Under the pieces are notes generated by a model. The model made no database searches, was not told the origin of the DNA, and saw only the letters and a program-made list of their open reading frames with translations. Both the position numbers and the translations under genes were made by a program. A DNA stretch of 50,962 nt, taken from the NCBI GenBank assembly GCA_016792565.1, contig JAEUMK010000023.1, forward strand, positions 1-50,962, given 5' to 3'. Positions 8,998 to 16,650 of this stretch are shown here, one piece after another. Source of the stretch: Alphaproteobacteria bacterium. GTDB taxonomy: Bacteria > Pseudomonadota > Alphaproteobacteria > Micropepsales > Micropepsaceae. Numbering within the stretch: the first letter of the stretch is position 1; each line of letters starts with the position of its first letter.

Positions 8998-9801
8998 TCA
9001 GGTCTTGGCGGGTTCGGGTTTGGCGGGGGCGCCGCGGGCTTTTTCCATGCCCCTCACCAGCAGGATCGAGATTTCGTAGAGCGCGAGGACCGGGATCGCC
9101 AGGGCGAACTGGCTGAGCATGTCGGGCGGGGTGAGGACGCCCGCGACGACGAAGACCGCGACGATGGCGTAGCGGCGGCCCCTGGAGAGCTGTTCGGCGG
9201 TGATGAAGCCGACGCGGGCCAGCAGGGTCAGCGCCACCGGCAGCTGGAAGCAGATGCCGAAGGCGAACATCAGCGCCATGGTCAGGCCGAAATACTCCGA
9301 GACGCGCGCCTCGAGCTGGATCGGCATCTGGCCAGGTCCCGCCGGGGCCTGGAAGCTGAGCAGGAAGCCGAGCGCCATCGGCATGATGAGGTAGAGCACC
9401 AGGGCCGCGCCGGTGATGAAGAGGACCGGGGTCGCGATGAGATACGGCAGGAAGGCGCCGCGCTCGTTGCGATAGAGGCCGGGCGCGACGAACATCCAGA
9501 GCTGCGTCGCCAGCACCGGGAACGAAATGCAGAGGCCGCCCCAGGCCGACAACTGGAGATAGGTGACGAACGTCTCCTGCGGGCTGGTGGCGATCAGCCG
9601 CTGGTTCGGCTGGCCCTCCAGCGCGTGATAGAGCGGCTGGGCGAGGAACGCATAGAGCTGCTGGGCGAAGAAGTAACAGACCAGGAAGCCGACGAAGAAC
9701 GCGATGACCGCGTAGAAAAGCCGTCGCCGCAGCTCGATCAGGTGTTCGAGCAGAGGCGCGCGCGTCGCCTCGATCTCGGCCTCGTCGCGGTCCGTCGTCA
9801 T
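8998..9801 (-). CDS. tatC: TatC, twin-arginine translocase subunit
   Basis: A 267-residue inner-membrane protein with six hydrophobic segments. It is the receptor subunit that binds twin-arginine signal peptides for export of folded proteins. The family pattern is clear: PLLEHLIELRRRLFYAVIAF at the N-terminus, SPQETFVTYLQLSAWGG in the middle, and VLTPPDMLSQFALAIPVLALYE near the end. It overlaps tatB by four bases (ATGA). Confidence 0.97.
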   Translation of the reverse strand: MTTDRDEAEIEATRAPLLEHLIELRRRLFYAVIAFFVGFLVCYFFAQQLYAFLAQPLYHALEGQPNQRLIATSPQETFVTYLQLSAWGGLCISFPVLATQLWMFVAPGLYRNERGAFLPYLIATPVLFITGAALVLYLIMPMALGFLLSFQAPAGPGQMPIQLEARVSEYFGLTMALMFAFGICFQLPVALTLLARVGFITAEQLSRGRRYAIVAVFVVAGVLTPPDMLSQFALAIPVLALYEISILLVRGMEKARGAPAKPEPAKT

Positions 9802-10139
9802 GGCGCGGGCTTCGGTTCGGAAGCCGGCGGCAGGGGCAGCGGCGCGGGCGCCTCCAGCGCGACCATCTTGTCGGGCGGCGGCGTCGTGGTGGTGCGCGGA
9901 TCCATCTCGACGGGGGCGCGGAGCTCGCGCTTCATGGCGCCGAGGTCCTTGCGCAGGTCCTCAAGCTCGGCCTGGCGGATCATCTCGTCGACGCCGGACT
10001 GGAAGTGCGCCGCCATGCGCCGCGCCTTGCCGACCCACTGCCCCACCGTCTTCATCAGGCGCGGCAAGTCCTTGGGGCCGACGACGAGAATCGCGACCAC
10101 GGCAATGACGAGCAATTCGCTCCAGGCGAGATCGAACAT
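9798..10139 (-). CDS. tatB: TatB, twin-arginine translocase subunit
   Basis: A 113-residue protein with one N-terminal membrane helix (MFDLAWSELLVIAVVAILVVGP), the conserved GPKDLPRLMKTVGQWVGKARRMA amphipathic helix, and a polar Pro-rich tail. It forms the substrate-receptor complex with TatC. It lies between tatA (28-base gap) and tatC (four-base overlap) in the usual A-B-C order. Confidence 0.95.
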   Translation of the reverse strand: MFDLAWSELLVIAVVAILVVGPKDLPRLMKTVGQWVGKARRMAAHFQSGVDEMIRQAELEDLRKDLGAMKRELRAPVEMDPRTTTTPPPDKMVALEAPAPLPLPPASEPKPAP

Positions 10140-10167
10140 GACGGCTCCGCCGGACTGCCGGCCGGCT

Positions 10168-10380
10168 TCAGACCTTGGTCGCGTCGCTCTTGGCCGCGTC
10201 GGCGGCCGGGGTCTCGACCTGGCTGGTGACCTGCGGCTTGGGTTCGTCGGCCATGCCCTGGCGGAAATTCTTGATGCCCTTGGCGACGTCGCCCATCAGT
10301 TCGGAAATCTTGCCGCGGCCGAACAACACCATCACCAGAACGACGATGACGATGAGATGCCAGATGCTGAAAGCGCCCAT
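10168..10380 (-). CDS. tatA: TatA, twin-arginine translocase pore subunit
   Basis: A 70-residue protein with the classic TatA form: [24 protein letters not shown], then the amphipathic helix [18 protein letters not shown], then a short acidic/polar tail. It oligomerises to form the Tat pore. The start at 10380 is chosen over an ATG two codons upstream because AAGGAG sits eight bases before it. First gene of tatABC. Confidence 0.95.
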   Translation of the reverse strand: MGAFSIWHLIVIVVLVMVLFGRGKISELMGDVAKGIKNFRQGMADEPKPQVTSQVETPAADAAKSDATKV

Positions 10381-10464
10381 GCGCATCACTCCTTGAGGCG
10401 CAATCAAGGCTGCGCCGTTCGCGTCTATTTTAGGGGCCCCTGCGCGATGCCGCAATCGGCGTTA

Positions 10465-10490
10465 CGCCGGTCGCGCGACGGAGACCGGCG
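10465..10490 (-). other. stem-loop between the putative micropeptide and tatA
   Basis: An eight-base perfect stem (10465-10472 with 10483-10490) encloses a ten-base loop, 14 bases after the small reading frame at 10505-10567 stops. There is no T tract on either strand, so it is more likely an RNA stabiliser or processing site than a terminator. Confidence 0.35.
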
Positions 10491-10504
10491 CCCCGCGGAC
10501 AGGG

Positions 10505-10567
10505 TTACAGGAAGAACATCGTCAGCAACACAAAGGCGATCACCAGCCAGAATCTGAAGTCGTACAT
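10505..10567 (-). CDS. putative 20-residue single-span membrane peptide
   Basis: A small reading frame encoding MYDFRFWLVIAFVLLTMFFL followed by TAA. GGAG lies eight bases before the ATG (CTTGGAGCGCAGCGC), an ideal Shine-Dalgarno position. The product is almost all hydrophobic after residue 5 and would span the membrane once. It lies 109 bases downstream of the ABC ATPase gene and 124 bases upstream of tatA, on the same strand. I do not recognise a family. The evidence is only the ribosome binding site and the composition, so it could be chance, but the base composition drops from its GC-rich surroundings exactly over this frame. Confidence 0.5.
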   Translation of the reverse strand: MYDFRFWLVIAFVLLTMFFL

Positions 10568-10676
10568 GCGCTGCGCTCCAAGGGCGCCGCGATCCGCGCG
10601 CCCGTTCCGCCGTTCCGCATCCATTCCTGACAGCCGCCGCGCGCCGCCGCAACGCCCCTTGCCGGTCGTGCGCCGG

Positions 10677-11729
10677 TCAGGACGCTGGCGCTGCGGTATC
10701 GGCGAACACGAAGCCGCGACCCGATTTCAGGCGCACGGGCAGCGCATCCCCCGGGCGGACGGCGGCGGCGGCGTCGAACACCGCATCGAGGGCCGGGCCG
10801 CCGCCCGGCATCGCGCACTGAACGTGGAGCCCATCGGAGGCGATCTGCGCGGCGAGGACGTCGACGCTGGCCCCGCCCGCTCCGATCTCCAGATCGGACG
10901 GGCGGATGGCGACGAGCACCGCCTCGCCCTCGGCACGGCCGGAAGCGGCGACCGGGCCGAACGGCGTCGCAGCGCGGCCGCCCGCGATCCGGGCGGCGAC
11001 GCGGTTGACGGGCGAAAAGAAGGCGGCCGTCTCGAAGTCGGCCGGGGCGCCGAGCAGCGCGGCGGGCGGTCCGCTCTGCACGATGCGGCCGGCCCGCAGC
11101 AGGACGATGCGGTCGGCGCAGCGCAGCGCCTCGTCGGGATCGTGGGTGACCAAGAGGGTCGCCGCGCCCTGCCCCCTCAGCACCGCCAGGACGTCGCGCC
11201 GGACGCCGTCGCGCAGCCTGGCGTCGAGGCCCGAGAACGGCTCGTCGAGCAGCATGGCGCGGGGTTCGGGGGCGAGCGCCCGGGCGACGGCGAGGCGCTG
11301 CTGCTCGCCGCCTGAGAGCTGGTGCGGCCAGGCGTCGGCGTGCGCGGCAAGGCCGACCATGGCGAGCAGCGCGTCGGCGCGGGCGCGGGCCTCGGCCTTC
11401 GCCAGGCGGAAGAGGCCGAAGGTGACGTTGGCGCGGGCGGTCAGATGGGGAAAGAGCGCGAGATCCTGGAAGACGAGCCCCACCCGGCGCTTCTCGGGGG
11501 GGGCGAACACCCCGGCGGCATCGACGACTTCGCCGTCGATCGCCACTTCGCCGGATTCCGGCCGCTCGATGCCGGCGGCGATGCGCAGCGTGGTCGACTT
11601 GCCGGAGCCCGAGCCGCCGAGCAGGCAGACGACCTCGCCCGCCCCGACCTCGAGCGTGACGCCATCGACGACCGTGCGGCCGGCGAAGGACTTGGTGATG
11701 GCGCGCAGCGCCAGGACGGGGGCGTTCAT
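10677..11729 (-). CDS. Fbp/Pot-type ABC transporter ATP-binding protein (orphan)
   Basis: A 350-residue ATPase of the importer type used for iron(III), spermidine or similar solutes. Walker A is GGSGSGKSTTLR near residue 38, the signature LSGGEQQRLAVARALA near 135, Walker B AMLLDEPFSGLD near 160, and the H-loop LLVTHDPDEAL. A C-terminal TOBE-like region (about 250-345) is present. The closest general match by layout is FbpC. No permease or binding protein gene lies nearby, so its partner must be elsewhere. It interrupts the usual neighbourhood of scpB and tatA. Confidence 0.85.
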   Translation of the reverse strand: MNAPVLALRAITKSFAGRTVVDGVTLEVGAGEVVCLLGGSGSGKSTTLRIAAGIERPESGEVAIDGEVVDAAGVFAPPEKRRVGLVFQDLALFPHLTARANVTFGLFRLAKAEARARADALLAMVGLAAHADAWPHQLSGGEQQRLAVARALAPEPRAMLLDEPFSGLDARLRDGVRRDVLAVLRGQGAATLLVTHDPDEALRCADRIVLLRAGRIVQSGPPAALLGAPADFETAAFFSPVNRVAARIAGGRAATPFGPVAASGRAEGEAVLVAIRPSDLEIGAGGASVDVLAAQIASDGLHVQCAMPGGGPALDAVFDAAAAVRPGDALPVRLKSGRGFVFADTAAPAS

Positions 11730-11771
11730 GGCGGCGGACGCTATCTGCGAGACAATCGCAAATCCAGCGCT

Positions 11772-12548
11772 TTAGGCGTCGTCGTCGGACGCCGTGGGGG
11801 CCAGCAGCTCGGCGATGTCGGCCTCGTCGAGCGGGTCCTCGTCAGGACCGAGGACGTCGGAGGGGCTGGGGACGATGAAGCCGGTCGGCACCGAGGAGTC
11901 GAGAAGGCCCGCGGCCTTCAGCTCATCCATGCCCGGCAGATCCGCCACCCGGTCGAGACCGAAATGCTGGAGGAAGGCCTCGGTGGTGCCGTAGGTGACC
12001 GGGCGTCCCGGGGTGCGGCGGCGGCCGCGCAACCTGACCCAGCCGATCTCCAGGAGGAGGTCGAGCGTGCCCTTGGAGACGCCGACGCCCCGGATCTCCT
12101 CGATCTCGGCGCGGGTGACCGGCTGGTGATAGGCGACGATCGCCAGGGTCTCGATGCCGGCGCGCGACAGGCGGCGCTGCTCGGTGGTCTCCTTGCGGAG
12201 CAAGAAGGCAAGATCGGAGGCCGTACGAAGCGCCCACTTTCCCGATATACGGACGAGGTTTACGCCGCGATGTTCATAACTTGCCTGAAGTTGGGCGAGC
12301 AGCGATCCGAGATCGGCGCCGTGCGGCAGACGGGCCGTCAACGTATCCTCGTCCAGCGGTTCGGCGGCGGCGAAGAGCAGGGCTTCGAGCATGCGCAGGT
12401 GCTGCACGGCGTCGGCGGCAGCCTCCCCGGCAGCCTCGTCCGAGACCTCGGCGTCGTCCGCCCCGGCGCCGTCGAGGGCCTCATCGTCACGGTCTGCGAG
12501 GGCATCGGTCGGTTCGGGCATCGGCACTGCGGCGGTGGCGCGGGTCAT
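11772..12548 (-). CDS. scpB: ScpB, segregation and condensation protein B
   Basis: A 258-residue partner of SMC and ScpA in the condensin complex that organises the chromosome. After an acidic N-terminal stretch of about 50 residues come two winged-helix domains, with LRMLEALLFAAAEPLDEDTLTARLP, then LSRAGIETLAIVAYHQPVTRAEIEEIRGV, GRRRTPGRPVTYGTTEAFLQHFGL and LPGMDELKAAGLLD. The ATG at 12548 is chosen because GGGAGG lies about ten bases upstream; longer in-frame starts would run through scpA. It follows scpA by 35 bases. Its C-terminal tail is also acidic. Confidence 0.95.
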   Translation of the reverse strand: MTRATAAVPMPEPTDALADRDDEALDGAGADDAEVSDEAAGEAAADAVQHLRMLEALLFAAAEPLDEDTLTARLPHGADLGSLLAQLQASYEHRGVNLVRISGKWALRTASDLAFLLRKETTEQRRLSRAGIETLAIVAYHQPVTRAEIEEIRGVGVSKGTLDLLLEIGWVRLRGRRRTPGRPVTYGTTEAFLQHFGLDRVADLPGMDELKAAGLLDSSVPTGFIVPSPSDVLGPDEDPLDEADIAELLAPTASDDDA

Positions 12549-12583
12549 GGGTTTCCCCTCCCTGCGGGCTAGGACGGCCCGCG

Positions 12584-13420
12584 TCAAGCGGGCTGGTGAT
12601 CGTTGGCGGCGTCGAGACGGGAGGCGCTGCGCAGGTAGATCGGCCCGAAGGCGTCGGCCTGGCGAAGCTGAAGTTTGCCGTCCTTGGCCATTTCGAGACT
12701 GGCCGAAAAGGTGCTCGCCAGCGCGCTGCGGCGCAGTTCGCGGAATTCCGGCAGGTCGGGCAGGAAGGCGTCGAGGCGGCTCCAGTCCATGGCAAGGCCG
12801 ATCATGCGCTCCAGCCGCTTGCGGGCCTCGTCGATGGCATAGACCGGGGCGCGCGGCATCGACAGCCGCACGCCCAGCGTGCGCTTGCGCTGGTCGGCAT
12901 AGGCGCGCAGCAGGTCGTAGGTGGTGTCGGCCCATTGCGGCAGCTTGACGATGCGGACGCCCTCGGGCTCGCCCCTGAAGAACACGTCGCGCCCCAGCCG
13001 GTCGCGCGCCATCAGCCGGCCGCCGGCCTCGCGCATCGCCTGGAGGCGCTGGAGGCGGAAAGCGAGCCGCGCCGCCATCTCCTCGCCCGAGGGCTCGCCA
13101 TTGGCCTTTTCCGGCTTGGGCAGCAGCAGGCGGGACTTGAGGTAGGCGAGCCACGAGGCCATGACCAGATAGTCGGCCGCGAGGTCGAGATCGGCCTTGG
13201 CGAGGTGGCCGATGAATTCGAGGTACTGGTCGACGAGGCGCAGGATGGAAATGCGCCTGAGATCGACCTTCTGCGAGCGGGCAAGCGTCAGGAGCAGGTC
13301 GAGCGGCCCCTCGAAGCCGTCGACATCGACGATGAACGCCTCGTTGGCGCCCGCGGCCGGCATGGTCAGTTCGAAGATCGGGTCTTCGCCCTGGACCTCG
13401 GCGTCGGGGGTGTCACTCAT
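12584..13420 (-). CDS. scpA: ScpA, segregation and condensation protein A (kleisin)
   Basis: A 278-residue kleisin subunit that bridges the SMC heads. It has the family's FIVDVDGFEGPLDLLLTLARSQKVDLRRISILRLVDQYLEFI at residues 28-70, the middle region ASWLAYLKSRLLLP, and the C-terminal winged-helix region with TFSASLEMAKDGKLQLRQADAFGPIYLR. It overlaps nagZ by four bases (ATGA), so translation is coupled, and scpB follows. Confidence 0.95.
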   Translation of the reverse strand: MSDTPDAEVQGEDPIFELTMPAAGANEAFIVDVDGFEGPLDLLLTLARSQKVDLRRISILRLVDQYLEFIGHLAKADLDLAADYLVMASWLAYLKSRLLLPKPEKANGEPSGEEMAARLAFRLQRLQAMREAGGRLMARDRLGRDVFFRGEPEGVRIVKLPQWADTTYDLLRAYADQRKRTLGVRLSMPRAPVYAIDEARKRLERMIGLAMDWSRLDAFLPDLPEFRELRRSALASTFSASLEMAKDGKLQLRQADAFGPIYLRSASRLDAANDHQPA

Positions 13421-14439
13421 GCGATCGCGGTTCCGCCTGCCATCAGGTGGGCCAGCCGGGCGGCGCCCTTCCCTGCGTCGAAGTCGGACGGCGGGGCGAT
13501 TCTGTCAAGCGCGGCGGCGGCCCGGCGGGCGGCCTCGCCATCGAGCTTCCGGGCGCCGCGCAGGCACTCCTGCATCTCGTCCATGTTGCCCGAGCAGTGC
13601 AGCACCACGTCGCAGCCGGCGACCAGGGCGCGATGGGTCCGCTCGTCGAAGCCGCCCGAAAGCGCGTTCATGCCGACATCGTCGCTCATCAGCAGGCCGT
13701 CGAAGCCGATCTCGCCCCGGATGACGTGGTGGACGACGCGCGAGGACAGCGTGGCGCAGCGCTCGGGGTCGAGGGCGCTGTAGACGACATGGGCGGTCAT
13801 CGCCATCGGCATGTCGGACAGGCTGCGGAACGGGACGAAGTCGGTGCGGCTGAGTTCCTCGTGCGCGGTGGCGACCTCGGGCAGCTCCAGATGGCTGTCG
13901 GTGCGGGCGCGGCCGTGTCCGGGAATGTGCTTGACGACCGGCAGCACCGCGCCGTCCAGCAGGCCTTCGGCGACGGCGCGGCCGAGCTCGGCGATCTGGT
14001 TGGTCTCGCTGCCCAGCGCCCGGTCGCCGATGATGCCGTGCCCCTCCTCGTGCAGCAGGTCGATGCAGGGCGAGCAGGAAACGTTGATGCCGACCTCGCG
14101 CAGCTCGGCGGCGATCAGCCGGCTGTTGAGAAAGGCGGCCTCCATCGCGGTCTCCACGTCGCGGCCGTAGATGCCGGCGAAGGCGGCGGCCGGCGGCGGA
14201 TGGCGCCAGACGGGTTCCTTCAGGCGGGCGACGCGACCGCCTTCCTGATCGATGAGGATGGGAACGTCGGCCCGCCCCGACACCTCGCGGAGCCGGTCGG
14301 TGAGGCGCAGAAGCTGGGCCTTGTCGGCGATGTTGCGGGCGAAAACGATGTAGCCCCACGGATCGGCCTCGCGGAAGAAGGCGCGCTCGTCGGCCGTGAG
14401 GTCGAGGCCGGACATGCCGAATATCAGGGCGGAGGTCAT
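13417..14439 (-). CDS. nagZ: beta-N-acetylhexosaminidase NagZ
   Basis: A 340-residue glycoside hydrolase family 3 enzyme that removes N-acetylglucosamine from muropeptides during cytosolic cell-wall recycling. The substrate loop VVKHIPGHGRARTDSHLELP is intact (the catalytic His of NagZ lies in GHG...DSH), and the nucleophile Asp lies in LLMSDDVGMNALSG. Length matches the family. It lies between the SPOR gene (111-base gap) and scpA (overlap) in the order found in many Alphaproteobacteria. Confidence 0.95.
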   Translation of the reverse strand: MTSALIFGMSGLDLTADERAFFREADPWGYIVFARNIADKAQLLRLTDRLREVSGRADVPILIDQEGGRVARLKEPVWRHPPPAAAFAGIYGRDVETAMEAAFLNSRLIAAELREVGINVSCSPCIDLLHEEGHGIIGDRALGSETNQIAELGRAVAEGLLDGAVLPVVKHIPGHGRARTDSHLELPEVATAHEELSRTDFVPFRSLSDMPMAMTAHVVYSALDPERCATLSSRVVHHVIRGEIGFDGLLMSDDVGMNALSGGFDERTHRALVAGCDVVLHCSGNMDEMQECLRGARKLDGEAARRAAAALDRIAPPSDFDAGKGAARLAHLMAGGTAIA

Positions 14440-14550
14440 GAGAGCCGTTCAGCTTGGGATCGGGATGCGTCGGAGATGGCTGCGCCGGCCGCGCTGAGGC
14501 GGCCGGCGCGGTTCACCATAGGGGCTTTCGCGGGCGCGCGAAATGCGGCG

Positions 14551-15438
14551 TCAGGGCTGGCCGACCATGCAGGACCCGCCGCGGGTGCGCAGGACCTCGC
14601 ACATCGCGACGGCGTCGGCACGGGTCGCGAAGGGGCCGACGCGCAAGCGATACCAGACGCCCTTGCTGCCGAGGTCGACGCGCTTGATGTCGGGCTTGAG
14701 GGCGCCCAGCAGGTCGCCATTGCGCTTCTTCATCGCCTGCCAGTTCGTCGCGGCCTCGGCGTCGTCCTTGTAGGCGCCGACCTGGACGACGAAGGCGCCC
14801 GAGGCGGCCGACTTGTCGGCGGCGGCGTCAGCGACGCCGGGATCGACCTTGTCGATCTCGGCGGCGAGCGCGGCCGACTGTTCCTTGGCCTTGGCTTCGG
14901 CGGCGAGCTGTTCGGCGGTCGGGGCGGCGGTTTCGGGATCGGCGGCGGCAGCGAGGGCGGCGTCGCCCTCCTCGGCCGCGCCCGGCGTCTCGAAAGGATC
15001 GGCGGCCGGCGGCGCGGCCGCCATCGCGGCGGCAGGCGCGGGCGGCAGATCGACGGGGGTTTCGGGCGGCGGCGCGAGTTCTCCGGCGGGGGCGTCGGCG
15101 GCGGCTTCGGCCTCGGCGCCGGCGATGCGCTCGTAAATGAGCTTGTCCTGGTCCGGCACCGTCGTGCCGCCGGGGTTCTCGGGCGGGATGCGGATCGGGC
15201 CGGATTCGGCCGCGATCACCGGCGGCGTGCCGCGGTCGCCCTGGCGCACGCCCTGCTGATAGGCGACCCACACGACGGCGCCGAAGGCCAGGAGCACCAG
15301 GCCGGTGAGGACGATGAAGAGCGGGCTGCGCGTGCCGCCGCCTTCGTCGTCCTCGAGCGTCGCGTCGTACATGAAGTCGCTGTGGAAGCGGCGATCATAC
15401 TCGGCCTGATCGAAGCCTCCGCGGTCGACATTGGTCAT
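14551..15438 (-). CDS. SPOR-domain membrane protein
   Basis: A 295-residue protein with a cytoplasmic N-terminus, one membrane segment (SPLFIVLTGLVLLAFGAVVWVAYQQG, about residues 38-63), a long Ala/Pro/Glu-rich periplasmic linker, and a C-terminal SPOR domain (FVVQVGAYKDDAEAATNWQAMKK to the end). SPOR domains bind glycan strands stripped of peptide stems at the division site. Such a gene commonly lies between argS and nagZ in Alphaproteobacteria; here the argS partner is missing. Confidence 0.88.
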   Translation of the reverse strand: MTNVDRGGFDQAEYDRRFHSDFMYDATLEDDEGGGTRSPLFIVLTGLVLLAFGAVVWVAYQQGVRQGDRGTPPVIAAESGPIRIPPENPGGTTVPDQDKLIYERIAGAEAEAAADAPAGELAPPPETPVDLPPAPAAAMAAAPPAADPFETPGAAEEGDAALAAAADPETAAPTAEQLAAEAKAKEQSAALAAEIDKVDPGVADAAADKSAASGAFVVQVGAYKDDAEAATNWQAMKKRNGDLLGALKPDIKRVDLGSKGVWYRLRVGPFATRADAVAMCEVLRTRGGSCMVGQP

Positions 15439-15593
15439 CGTCTGCGTCCCCTACGCAAGCTCGCGGGCGTTGCCCGGCCTGCGATTCGATTCATTCTGCA
15501 GTCTAGCAGTGCGATCACGGCAGAATACGGGCGATCGCGAGGACGGTTGCGCCTCATTGGTCAACGAAGGGTTAAGGGCGGGCCTGCCGTCGC

Positions 15594-16319
15594 TCAGTCG
15601 AGATAGAAGGTTACGTTGGTGACGACGCGGACGTTCTTGTCGATCGCGCGGTCGTCGCTGCCGTATTCGCCGGCGTCGGCGTCGCGGATCTCGAAGCCGC
15701 CCTGCTGGGCGGTGCGGATCGAGCCGACGCTGACGCCGGCGTTCTTGGCGAACTCGTCGGCGGCGAGGCGCGCGTTCTGGGCGGCCTCGCGCAGCATGTC
15801 GGGCTTGATCGCATTGAGGCCGGTGAAGAGGTAGCGCGGCTGGCTCTCGGTGAGCAGCAGGCCGGCGGCGATCAGGTCCCCGGTCTTCTGGCTGGCGGCA
15901 TAGACCGCCTTCACGTCGGGCGTCGTCACGACGAGGGCGCCGGAGATCTCGTAGCGGGTTTCGATCAGCGCGCCGTTGGCGTCGCGGAACTCGCTCTGGC
16001 CGACCGATGTCTGACCGGCGAGGACGGCTTCGGCGGCGAAGCCGTTGGCGGCGAGAAAGTCGCGGATGATGCGCGCATTGGCCTCGGCCTCGGCATAGCC
16101 GGCCTTGAGGTCGGCATTCGAGACCTTGTAGCCGATGGACCAGATCGCCTGGTCGGCCTTCACGCTGCGCTCGGCGAGGCCCTTGACGTCGGCGGTGTCG
16201 ACAAGGGCGGAGTTCACGGTGGTGCGGCTGACGAAATAGCCGCCCGTCGCGATGCCAAGCCCGATGGCGAGGCCTGCCGCGACGAGGGCGCCGCCGCCGG
16301 TTCTGATCGAGTCGCTCAT
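15594..16319 (-). CDS. SIMPL (DUF541) domain protein
   Basis: A 241-residue envelope protein with an N-terminal membrane segment (GGGALVAAGLAIGLGIATGGYFV) followed by a SIMPL domain: AERSVKADQAIWSIGYKVSNADLKAGYAEAE and, near the end, RTAQQGGFEIRDADAGEYG...VRVVTNVTFYLD. The function of the family is not settled; members are called periplasmic or secreted and linked to stress. GGAG lies seven bases before the ATG. It sits in the gap where argS normally lies, with a repeat cluster between it and dgt, and looks like a replacement at a rearrangement point. Confidence 0.85.
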   Translation of the reverse strand: MSDSIRTGGGALVAAGLAIGLGIATGGYFVSRTTVNSALVDTADVKGLAERSVKADQAIWSIGYKVSNADLKAGYAEAEANARIIRDFLAANGFAAEAVLAGQTSVGQSEFRDANGALIETRYEISGALVVTTPDVKAVYAASQKTGDLIAAGLLLTESQPRYLFTGLNAIKPDMLREAAQNARLAADEFAKNAGVSVGSIRTAQQGGFEIRDADAGEYGSDDRAIDKNVRVVTNVTFYLD

Positions 16320-16412
16320 GGGTATTCTCCGCCGGCGGATGATCGCGGCCAGAGATGAAAGCGCGGCGATTGAGGCCGGTTTAGGGCGGCCCTTCGAGGC
16401 GGGCGCGGTGCG

Positions 16413-16492
16413 TCCTTCGAGACGGCCGCTTTGCGGCCTCCTCAGGATGAGGACCGCCGTGGATTTCTCAGGATGAGGACCGTTGGGGGTTG
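16413..16492. repeat. dispersed two-hairpin repeat, copy 3 with extension
   Basis: The unit seen at 8871 (TCCTTCGAGA, CGGCCGC-TTT-GCGGCC, TCCTCA-GGA-TGAGGA), followed by CCGCCGTGGATT, a second TCTCAGGATGAGGA and CCGTTGGGGGTT. The extended copy is about 80 bases. Confidence 0.85.
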
Positions 16493-16528
16493 ATCGGGCT
16501 GAGAAGGGTTTGGGGTGAACGCGGTGAG

Positions 16529-16630
16529 TCCTTCGAGACGGCCGCTTTGGGGCCTCATCAGGACGAGGACCGCCGTGGATTTCTCAGGATGAGGACCGTT
16601 GGGGGTTCCTCAGGACGAGGACCGTTGGGG
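16529..16630. repeat. dispersed two-hairpin repeat, copy 4 with extension
   Basis: A direct repeat of copy 3, 116 bases downstream. It has a few changes (TTTGGGGCC for TTTGCGGCC, CATCAGGACGAGGA for CCTCAGGATGAGGA), which weaken its palindromes, and it adds one more TCCTCAGGACGAGGACCGTT unit at the end. Confidence 0.85.
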
Positions 16631-16650
16631 GTGGCTGAGGGCGCGAGGGG

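Larger units (their letters stand above)
16320..16650. other. 331-base gap between dgt and the SIMPL gene, mostly repeats
   Basis: No gene is visible. The part from about 16407 to 16630 is filled by two long copies of the dispersed repeat, 116 bases apart. dgt ends at 16651, so the repeats immediately follow its stop codon on the minus strand. The remaining part (16320-16406) contains the ribosome binding site of the SIMPL gene and nothing else I can name. Confidence 0.6.

Noticed and set aside
11772-13154. Longer form of scpB reaching into scpA
   Set aside because: The extra N-terminal part is a shadow of scpA. A good ribosome binding site and a natural start lie at 12548.
13447-15606. 719-codon open frame on the plus strand
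   Set aside because: It is antisense to nagZ and the SPOR gene and has a repetitive Gly/Ala/Arg/Asp make-up with no domain.
16407-16630. CRISPR-like array
   Set aside because: The repeats are two hairpin units with similar extensions 116 bases apart, not short repeats with unique spacers, and no cas gene is near.
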